Source: an uncultured Actinotalea sp.
GTDB taxonomy: Bacteria; Actinomycetota; Actinomycetes; Actinomycetales; Cellulomonadaceae
NCBI RefSeq assembly: GCF_946885855.1
Contig: NZ_CAMPHH010000215.1
Location: 1 to 6,009, forward strand
DNA: 6,009 nucleotides
Direction of reading: 5' to 3'
A model generated the notes under the pieces. It did no database searches. It was given only the letters and a program-made list of their open reading frames with translations, and had not been told where the DNA came from. Numbering within the stretch: position 1 is the stretch's first letter; each line of letters starts with the position of its first letter. Shown one piece after another: positions 1 to 4,633 of this stretch. Made by a program: the position numbers and the translations under genes.

Positions 1-1524
1 AGTCCGGAAGGCGAGGGCCGCCGGGATCGCGAGGGTCGCGATGACGGCGCCCACGAGGAACGCGCTGTGGATGCCGCCCGCCGTCGCCGCGACCTGCTCC
101 ACGCCGTCGTCGGCGAGGCGCGTGGCCTGCAGCGTCATCACCGTCACGAAGAGCGCGATGCCCGCGGCGCCCGCGACCTGCTGGACGGTGCCGATGACCG
201 CGCTGCCGTGCGGGTACAGCTGCGGGCCGAGGGAGCCGAGGGCGGACGTGAACAGCGGCGTGAAGATCATCGCAAGACCGCCGCTCAGCAGCACGTGGCA
301 CGCCAGCAGCAGCCAGGGCGCGCTGCCGGCGTCCAGGGTCGCCAGACCCCAGGCGGCCAGGGCGACCAGCGCGGTGCCCGGCACGAGGAGCGGGCGCGGC
401 CCGACGCGGTCGAAGGCCCGCCCGACGAACGGTGCCGCGACCCCCATGAGCAGCCCGCCCGGCAGGACGAGGAGGCCCGCCTGGAGCGGGTCGAGGCCGA
501 GGACGTCCTGGGCGTACAGCGGCAGCAGGATGATCGTGCCGAAGAGCGCCATCATGCTGACGCCCATGAGGGCGACGGCGACGCGGAACGTCGGGGTCGT
601 GAAGGTCCGCAGGTCCAGCAGCGCGCTGTCGGTCGCCTGCAGGCGCAGCTGGCGGGCGATGAAGAGGCTGAGCCCCGCGAGCCCGGAGACGATCGATCCC
701 CAGGCGAGGGCGGGGCTGCCCTCGCCCGCCGACTCACCGAGCTGGCTGAGCCCGTAGACGAGCCCGCCGAACGCGACCGCCGACAGGAGCACCGACGGCA
801 GGTCCACGCGTGCGGCCCGCGGCTCGGTGAGGTTCGGCAGCCGTGCGGCGCCGAGCACGAGCGCGCCGAGGGCGATCGGCAGCATCAGCCAGAACAGGCC
901 CCGCCAGGGCAGCACGGCGAGCACCGCGCCGCTGAGGGTCGGCCCGAGCGCCGGGGCGACGGAGATGACGACGGAGATGTTGCCCATGGTGCGGCCGCGC
1001 CGCGACGGCGGCGTCACGCGCATCACCGTCGTCATGAGCAGGGGCATCATCAGTGCGGTCCCACTCGCCTGGACCACGCGACCGGCGAGCAGCACCGGGA
1101 AGACGGGGGCGAGCGCGGAGAGCAGCGTCCCCGCGCTGAACAGGCCCATCGCCGTGAGGAACACCGCCCGCGTGCTGATCCGCTGCAGGACGAAGCCCGT
1201 CATCGGGATGACGACGGCCATGGTCAGCAGGAACGCCGTCGTCACCCACTGGGCGGTGCCGGCGGTGATGCCGAGGTCCGCCATGAGCGGCGGGAGGGCG
1301 ACGGCCATGGTCGTCTCGTTGAGGATGACGACGAAGGCGGAGACGAGCAGCAGGCCCACGGCCAGCCGGTCCCGCGGCGACATCTCCTCCGCGAGCGCCG
1401 GGGCCGGCGCGGCCCCGCTGTCGGGCCCGGACGCGGCCGTGGCCCGGACCGCGTCGCCGGAGGTGGCGCCGTCGAGCGGCCGCGCGCCGTCCACGGCAGC
1501 AGGGTTCTGGGCGATCTCGGTCAC
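1..1524 (-). CDS. DHA2-family MFS multidrug efflux transporter (C-terminus cut by window edge)
   Basis: Proton-driven inner-membrane exporter of the major facilitator superfamily, drug:H+ antiporter-2 (EmrB/QacA-like, 14 TM) group; substrate cannot be read from sequence. 508 residues are visible and the frame is still open at base 1; the last visible residues form a hydrophobic segment that looks like TM14, so probably only a short tail is missing. Residues 1-50 are an Ala/Pro-rich, probably disordered extension. TM1 carries the family signature LNETTMAVALPPL (68-80); QWVTTAFLLTMAVVIP follows at 92-107; the conserved Arg of motif B is R149 in GRVVQASGTALMMP; the antiporter motif C appears as GPTLSG (194-199); the C-terminal half has HGSAVIGTVQQVAGA (439-453), typical of DHA2 proteins. 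I chose GTG at 1524 because GGAG lies 5 nt upstream. GTG at 1539 is in frame but lacks a ribosome site; ATG at 1383 would remove the extension but its GGAGG is too close. It is divergent from the 1760 gene and no regulator gene is in view. Confidence 0.93.
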   Translation of the reverse strand, partial: MTEIAQNPAAVDGARPLDGATSGDAVRATAASGPDSGAAPAPALAEEMSPRDRLAVGLLLVSAFVVILNETTMAVALPPLMADLGITAGTAQWVTTAFLLTMAVVIPMTGFVLQRISTRAVFLTAMGLFSAGTLLSALAPVFPVLLAGRVVQASGTALMMPLLMTTVMRVTPPSRRGRTMGNISVVISVAPALGPTLSGAVLAVLPWRGLFWLMLPIALGALVLGAARLPNLTEPRAARVDLPSVLLSAVAFGGLVYGLSQLGESAGEGSPALAWGSIVSGLAGLSLFIARQLRLQATDSALLDLRTFTTPTFRVAVALMGVSMMALFGTIILLPLYAQDVLGLDPLQAGLLVLPGGLLMGVAAPFVGRAFDRVGPRPLLVPGTALVALAAWGLATLDAGSAPWLLLACHVLLSGGLAMIFTPLFTSALGSLGPQLYPHGSAVIGTVQQVAGAAGIALFVTVMTLQATRLADDGVEQVAATAGGIHSAFLVGAVIATLAIPAALAFRT

Positions 1525-1529
1525 GGGTT

Positions 1530-1533
1530 CTCC
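1530..1533 (-). promoter_or_regulatory. Shine-Dalgarno site of the MFS gene
   Basis: On the minus strand GGAG is followed by AACCC and then GTG at 1524. This favours the 1524 start over the in-frame GTG at 1539, which itself sits just before the site and has no purine-rich tract upstream. The 5-nt spacing is on the short side but acceptable. Confidence 0.55.
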
Positions 1534-1581
1534 GTTCACAGCGGTCGGACGGGCGGTGCGTCCGCGCTGACGCCGGTCGGC

Positions 1582-1612
1582 AGTCTGCCCCGGGGCACCG
1601 ACACGGTGACAA
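1582..1612 (-). promoter_or_regulatory. Candidate MFS promoter with embedded inverted repeat
   Basis: Reading the minus strand, TTGTCA (plus 1607-1612) is a good -35 match. CAGACT (plus 1582-1587) is a weak -10 match at a 19-nt spacing, longer than ideal. The spacer contains the inverted repeat CACCG-ACA-CGGTG (1596-1608), and the -10 overlaps a second small one, GGCAG-T-CTGCC (1579-1589). Inverted repeats inside a promoter spacer are where TetR- or MarR-type repressors of efflux pumps often bind. That is inference only; the promoter elements are imperfect and short repeats are easy to find in GC-rich DNA. Confidence 0.3.
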
Positions 1613-1627
1613 CGCTTTTCCCCGGCC

Positions 1628-1665
1628 GACGCTTCCCGGGCGGGCGCCCCGGCCCGGGAAGGGTC
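1628..1665. repeat. 38-nt imperfect dyad in the divergent intergenic region
   Basis: Arms CTTCCCGGGC (1632-1641) and GCCCGGGAAG (1652-1661) are perfect 10-bp complements around a 10-nt spacer. Beyond a single G/G mismatch (1631/1662) pairing resumes for three more bases, GAC (1628-1630) with GTC (1663-1665), giving 13 of 14 paired positions per arm. A related half-site in direct orientation, ACGCTTTTCCCCGG, lies just to the left at 1612-1625. It lies between two divergent genes, so a transcription terminator is not expected here; an operator or a structured 5' leader is more plausible. No function is demonstrated. Confidence 0.6.
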
Positions 1666-1746
1666 TGTGCCCTGTGTCACGTCGGCAGGGGGGTGAACGT
1701 CGCGTCCGGACGGGGGCCAGGTCTGCCGCGTGTCGGTGGTGCGTGG

Positions 1747-1752
1747 CACCGT
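1747..1752 (+). promoter_or_regulatory. Candidate -10 hexamer for leaderless gene at 1760
   Basis: CACCGT sits 7 nt before the GTG at 1760, the spacing expected when transcription begins at the start codon itself. It resembles the actinobacterial TANNNT box except at its first base and matches the context (GTGGCAC) of the hexamer before the gene at 3767. There is no Shine-Dalgarno sequence and no clear -35 element. Confidence 0.4.
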
Positions 1753-1759
1753 TGCACCC

Positions 1760-2446
1760 GTGAGCAGCAGGGGAGAGTCCGAGGACCGACGGACCGGTGG
1801 CGACAGGGCCGGTGGGCCGGGAGCCCCGCGCGTCGGGAGCAGGCTGGTGGCCTGGCGGGGGACGGACCCGGCGCGTATCGACGCGGCCGTCATCACCCTG
1901 GACGGGGACCGGCTGACCGCCTGCGGGACGAGCACCGGCGCCGAGCAGGTGCTGCGGTACCGGCTCACGACGGACACGTCCTGGGTGACGACCCGGCTGG
2001 AGGTGGCCCTGTCCCGGGCCGAGGACGGGGCGCGGCGCGAGCTCGACCTGCGGCGCGATCCGGACGGCTCGTGGTCGGCCCGCCGCACCGTGTACGACCC
2101 GGGCGACTGGTGGTTCGAGGACCTGGAGCTCGACGAGCTCCGCGGGGCGGAGGACGTCGACCTGGCCCTGTGCCCGCTGACCAACACGATGCCGGTCCTC
2201 CGCGGCGGGTTCCTGGAGGCCTCCCGCCGGGGCGAGCGGCTGGAGCGGACGCACACGGTGGCGTGGGTCGACCTGCCGCACCTCACCGTGGAGGCGTCGC
2301 AGCAGGCGTACCGCTCCCTCCCGGCGACCGACGACGGCGCCGCGCGCGTCCGGTACCGCAGCGAGGGCTTCGAGGCGGACCTGGTCCTCGACGCCGACGG
2401 GCTGGTGCTGGACTACCCCGGGGTCGCGGTCCGCATCGACGGCTGA
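1760..2446 (+). CDS. Putative glycolipid-binding protein (DUF1089 family)
   Basis: A 228-residue soluble protein that I recognise as the DUF1089 / putative glycolipid-binding family. The pattern runs in order: an N-terminal LVAWRGTDPAR (29-39), an ACGTS segment (54-58), YRLTTDTSW (67-75), LDLRRDPDGSW (95-105), and the family's most characteristic stretch DVDLALCPLTNTMPVLR (132-148), where homologues typically read DVDL..TPFTNTLPIRR. The biochemical role of the family is not established; the name rests on structural resemblance. No signal peptide or TM segment is visible, so it should be cytoplasmic. The frame is open further upstream with GTG codons at 1730, 1736 and 1739; I prefer 1760 because of the leaderless-type hexamer 7 nt before it and because homology begins only near residue 28. 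The first 25 or so residues are low-complexity (Gly/Arg/Ser) and the start remains uncertain. It is divergent from the MFS gene and 56 nt before the next plus-strand gene. Confidence 0.85.
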   Translation: MSSRGESEDRRTGGDRAGGPGAPRVGSRLVAWRGTDPARIDAAVITLDGDRLTACGTSTGAEQVLRYRLTTDTSWVTTRLEVALSRAEDGARRELDLRRDPDGSWSARRTVYDPGDWWFEDLELDELRGAEDVDLALCPLTNTMPVLRGGFLEASRRGERLERTHTVAWVDLPHLTVEASQQAYRSLPATDDGAARVRYRSEGFEADLVLDADGLVLDYPGVAVRIDG

Positions 2447-2450
2447 TCCG

Positions 2451-2467
2451 GCCGGGGGTGTCCCGGC
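2451..2467 (+). terminator. Candidate hairpin terminator after the DUF1089 gene
   Basis: GCCGGG (2451-2456) pairs perfectly with CCCGGC (2462-2467) around a 5-nt loop, starting 4 nt after the TGA at 2444-2446. There is no T-tract, as is common in high-GC actinobacteria, so termination efficiency cannot be judged. It lies just upstream of the next gene's own candidate promoter. Confidence 0.4.
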
Positions 2468-2490
2468 GCGCCGCTGGGGCGTCTCCGGCC

Positions 2491-2496
2491 TACCGT
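2491..2496 (+). promoter_or_regulatory. -10 hexamer for leaderless gene at 2503
   Basis: TACCGT fits the actinobacterial TANNNT -10 consensus and ends 6 nt before the ATG at 2503. No Shine-Dalgarno sequence precedes that ATG. Together these predict transcription initiating at or next to the A of the start codon. No recognisable -35 box lies 16-18 nt further upstream. Confidence 0.5.
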
Positions 2497-2502
2497 CGGG
2501 TG

Positions 2503-2697
2503 ATGCGACAGGGACAGCAGGTGCGCTGGAACACCTCGCAGGGCGAGACCCACGGGAGGACCGTCGAGCGCCGCACCGCGGAGTTCACCTTCGAGGGCCA
2601 GAAGTTCAACGCCTCGGACGAGGAGCCGTACTGGATCGTCGAGTCCGAGAGGACGGGTGCGCGAGCCGCGCACAAGGAGTCCTCGCTGCGGACCTGA
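2503..2697 (+). CDS. DUF2945 (Hva1-TUDOR-like) small protein
   Basis: A complete 64-residue protein of the DUF2945 / HVA1 family, a single small Tudor-like beta-barrel domain. Visible family hallmarks: QQVRWNTSQGETHGRTVER at residues 5-23 (homologues read VSWNSSQGKTHGKV), then a variable strand, KFNASDEEPYWIVESERTG (35-52), and the closing AAHKESSLR (55-63). The length is typical, so nothing appears missing. The cellular role is unknown; the fold suggests ligand or macromolecule binding but that is inference. It is cytoplasmic, charged and has no TM segment. The same frame is open for a long way upstream through the DUF1089 and MFS genes in other registers; that extension is spurious because homology begins at residue 4 and a -10 box sits 6 nt before this ATG. 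It converges on the EamA gene with only 6 nt between the stop codons. Confidence 0.9.
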   Translation: MRQGQQVRWNTSQGETHGRTVERRTAEFTFEGQKFNASDEEPYWIVESERTGARAAHKESSLRT

Positions 2698-2708
2698 CCG
2701 GCGTCAGG
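2693..2708. terminator. Bidirectional hairpin containing both convergent stop codons
   Basis: CCTGAC (2693-2698) pairs perfectly with GTCAGG (2703-2708) around a CGGC tetraloop. After a small internal loop, CGG (2689-2691) can pair with CCG (2712-2714). The TGA of the plus-strand gene (2695-2697) and the TGA of the minus-strand gene (2706-2704) both lie inside the stem, so the same structure ends both messages. There is no T-tract on either side; terminator function is inferred from symmetry and position. Confidence 0.55.
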
Positions 2709-3627
2709 GGACCGTCGTCGGGTGCGCCCGGACGAGCAGGACGACCGCGACGAGGATCAGCCCGCCGCCGACCACCTGCACCGGCGTGAACCCCTCGGCC
2801 AGGACCAGTGCGGCCAGCACGACCGTGACCACCGGCTCCAGGGTCGACAGCGTCGCGGCGCTGCTCGGCCCCACGCGCGCCAGGCCCGCGAAGAACGCGA
2901 TGATCGCGACCACCGTGCTCACGACCGCGATCGCCAGCAGGGCGAGCCAGCCGCCGGACGTCGTCGGCAGCGCGGAGCCGGTGGCCAGCGCCGGGACGGT
3001 GAGGACCACAGCGGCGGCGGACACCACGACCGTCGTGGACGGGAGCGCTCCGGCGCGGGAGGTCGGTCCCTCGCTGAGCACGATGTAGACCGAGTAGATG
3101 ACGGCCGCGAGCACCGCGAGCCCCATGCCGATGCCGACGCGCGGGTCCCACGCGACCGCCGTCGGACCGATCGTCAGTGCCGTACCCACGGTCGCCAGCA
3201 CGAGAGCGACCACCCGGCCGCGCGTCCAGCGGTCGCGTCCCGCCGCGGTCGCGAGGACCGTGACGAAGACCGGGTACAGGTAGAGCAGCAGCGCCACGAT
3301 GCCCGCCGGCGCGAAGGTCAGCGCCGAGAAGTAGCTCATCGACTGGCCGACGTAGCCCACCCCGCCGAGCGCGGCGAGGGCGAGCAGCGTCCGCCCGCGC
3401 GGGAGCCGGAGCCGCCGCAGGCGCAGGACGACGTGCAGGAGGACCGCCGCGAGGACGAAGCGGGCCCAGACGACGGCGACCACCTCGCCGCCGCCGTCGT
3501 AGGCGAGCCGCGCGAAGATCGCCATGGCGCCGAAGCCGGTCGCCGAGACGAGGATGAGCGCGGCGCCGAGGCGCGCATCGGCCGCGGTGCGGACGGGCGC
3601 CGTCGTCGGTGTGCGGCCGACGGCCAC
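2704..3627 (-). CDS. EamA-domain (DMT superfamily) transporter
   Basis: A complete 307-residue inner-membrane permease of the drug/metabolite transporter superfamily with the usual ten-TM, two-EamA-repeat architecture (length about 300 is normal). Repeat 1 spans roughly residues 20-153, including the conserved WARF near 54-57 and a TM4-like segment [19 protein letters not shown] (103-121). Repeat 2 spans 165-299 and ends with the diagnostic [22 protein letters not shown] (263-284) followed by the final Gly-rich TM. Substrate is unknown; relatives export amino acids, nucleosides or other metabolites. The frame is open upstream to about 4053, but I place the start at GTG 3627 because AGGAGG lies 4 nt before it and TM1 begins about 20 residues in; the upstream extension overlaps the HAD gene and is not family sequence. 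The gene is divergent from the HAD hydrolase and convergent with DUF2945. Confidence 0.93.
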   Translation of the reverse strand: MAVGRTPTTAPVRTAADARLGAALILVSATGFGAMAIFARLAYDGGGEVVAVVWARFVLAAVLLHVVLRLRRLRLPRGRTLLALAALGGVGYVGQSMSYFSALTFAPAGIVALLLYLYPVFVTVLATAAGRDRWTRGRVVALVLATVGTALTIGPTAVAWDPRVGIGMGLAVLAAVIYSVYIVLSEGPTSRAGALPSTTVVVSAAAVVLTVPALATGSALPTTSGGWLALLAIAVVSTVVAIIAFFAGLARVGPSSAATLSTLEPVVTVVLAALVLAEGFTPVQVVGGGLILVAVVLLVRAHPTTVP

Positions 3628-3631
3628 AGGA

Positions 3632-3637
3632 CCTCCT
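3632..3637 (-). promoter_or_regulatory. Shine-Dalgarno site of the EamA gene
   Basis: A full AGGAGG on the minus strand precedes GTG at 3627 with a 4-nt spacer (TCCT). It decides this start over longer in-frame possibilities. A CCTCC copy sits immediately upstream on the same strand with one base between, too close to form a stable hairpin over the site. Confidence 0.75.
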
Positions 3638-3658
3638 GGAGGGGCTCGCGCCCCCTGG

Positions 3659-3670
3659 GCGCTCGAGCGC
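3659..3670. repeat. 12-bp perfect palindrome in divergent promoter region
   Basis: GCGCTCGAGCGC is perfectly self-complementary and lies between the divergent EamA and HAD genes. On the minus strand it immediately follows CACACT (plus 3671-3676), a weak -10 candidate for EamA. An operator is possible. In DNA this GC-rich, 12-bp palindromes are not rare enough to be convincing alone. Confidence 0.3.
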
Positions 3671-3754
3671 AGTGTGCCGTCCCTGGGCGCAGCGGTGCGC
3701 GCCCTCCCGCGTGATGGGCGTGCCCGGCCTGTGGAGCGGCCCGCCGCCGGGTGG

Positions 3755-3760
3755 CACGCT
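3755..3760 (+). promoter_or_regulatory. Candidate -10 hexamer for leaderless gene at 3767
   Basis: CACGCT ends 6 nt before the ATG at 3767 within the context GTGGCACGCT, closely resembling GTGGCACCGT before the gene at 1760. There is no Shine-Dalgarno sequence in the 20 nt before the ATG. The first base departs from the TANNNT consensus, so the call rests mainly on spacing and on recurrence of the same context. Confidence 0.4.
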
Positions 3761-3766
3761 TCGACC

Positions 3767-4549
3767 ATGACCACTGTGGAGCACCCGATCGAGTGCTGGC
3801 TGACGGACATGGACGGCGTGCTGGTCCACGAGGGCCACGCCCTGCCCGGCGCGGCGGACTTCATCGCGGCGCTCAAGCGCGCGGACCGGCCCTTCCTCGT
3901 GCTGACCAACAACTCGATCTTCACCGCCCGGGACCTGCGCGCCCGGCTCGCGGCCTCGGGGATCGACGTCCCCGAGGAGGCGATCTGGACGTCGGCGCTC
4001 GCGACCGCGCAGTTCCTCCAGCAGCAGGTGCCGGGCGGACGCGCGTACGTCATCGGCGAGGCGGGGCTGACGACGGCGCTGCACGACGTCGGCTACACCA
4101 TGACCGACACGGACCCCGACTACGTCGTCCTCGGCGAGACCCGGACGTACTCGTTCGAGGCGATCACCCGGGCGATCCGGCTCATCGAGGGCGGCGCGCG
4201 GTTCATCGCGACGAACCCGGACCCGACCGGCCCCAGCGTCGACGGCTCGATCCCCGCGACAGGTGCCGTCGCGGCCCTCATCACCCGCGCGACGCGGCGC
4301 GAGCCGTACTTCGTCGGCAAGCCGAACCCGATGATGTTCCGGTCCGCGCTCAACCGGATCGAGGCGCACTCGGAGTCCACCGCGATGGTCGGCGACCGCA
4401 TGGACACCGACGTGGTCGCCGGCATCGAGGCCGGGCTGCGGACGTTCCTGGTGCTGACGGGCTCGACGCGGGCGGAGGACGTCGACCGCTTCCCGTTCCG
4501 CCCCAGCCAGGTGGTGCCGTCCATCGCGGACCTGGTGGACCTGGTCTGA
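3767..4549 (+). CDS. HAD-IIA family (NagD-like) phosphatase
   Basis: A complete 260-residue cytoplasmic haloacid-dehalogenase-superfamily phosphohydrolase of subfamily IIA. All four core motifs are present: motif I DMDGVL (14-19; nucleophile D14, acid/base D16), motif II LTNNS (45-49; T46), motif III lysine K184 in VGKPNPMMF, and motif IV GDRMDTD (208-214), which binds Mg2+. Between motifs II and III lies the C2-type cap, containing TNPDPTGPS (148-156) and the IPATGA stretch. Known relatives such as E. coli NagD dephosphorylate nucleoside monophosphates and sugar phosphates; the substrate here cannot be assigned. The ATG at 3767 is chosen because motif I begins 13 residues in, as in homologues, although the frame is open back to 3524. 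It is divergent from the EamA gene by 139 nt and has no partner gene, so no NagA/NagB-type pathway context is visible. Confidence 0.94.
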   Translation: MTTVEHPIECWLTDMDGVLVHEGHALPGAADFIAALKRADRPFLVLTNNSIFTARDLRARLAASGIDVPEEAIWTSALATAQFLQQQVPGGRAYVIGEAGLTTALHDVGYTMTDTDPDYVVLGETRTYSFEAITRAIRLIEGGARFIATNPDPTGPSVDGSIPATGAVAALITRATRREPYFVGKPNPMMFRSALNRIEAHSESTAMVGDRMDTDVVAGIEAGLRTFLVLTGSTRAEDVDRFPFRPSQVVPSIADLVDLV

Positions 4550-4633
4550 CACGCTCGCCGGGGCGCGCGCTGAGTGGAGGGTTCGTCGTCGCCTGGCGTG
4601 CGATCTCCCCACGGGGCCCCGCGCGCCGGACGA
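4550..4633. other. Convergent intergenic gap without a clear terminator
   Basis: 84 nt between the stops of the HAD gene and the membrane-protein gene. It holds a 10-bp self-complementary run CGGGGCCCCG (4612-4621), which leaves no room for a proper loop, and GGCGCGC (4562-4568) complementary to GCGCGCC (4621-4627) across a 52-nt loop. Neither is a convincing terminator and no T-tract is present on either strand. Confidence 0.4.

Noticed and set aside
1537..1539. GTG at 1539 as the MFS start
   Set aside because: There is no purine-rich sequence upstream, whereas GTG at 1524 has GGAG at a usable spacing.
1730..1759. Upstream GTG starts (1730, 1736, 1739) for the DUF1089 gene
   Set aside because: They have no ribosome site and add residues outside the family domain; the GTG at 1760 has a -10 hexamer at leaderless spacing. 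Not fully excluded.
734..2281. 515-codon minus-strand frame
   Set aside because: Arg/Pro/Ala-rich with no recognisable domain, overlapping both the MFS gene in another register and the DUF1089 gene in antisense; a GC-bias artefact.
67..2697. 876-codon open frame on the plus strand
   Set aside because: It is antisense to the MFS gene over its first half and out of register with the DUF1089 gene; its product is a low-complexity Arg/Gly/Asp-rich string. Only its last 64 codons are a real gene (2503-2697).
2606..4612. 668-codon minus-strand frame
   Set aside because: It overlaps the EamA gene in another frame and the HAD gene in antisense; composition is typical of a shadow frame.
4612..4621. 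CGGGGCCCCG as a terminator for the convergent pair
   Set aside because: It is a palindrome without loop bases; a hairpin would keep only three pairs. Runs like this are expected by chance at this GC content.
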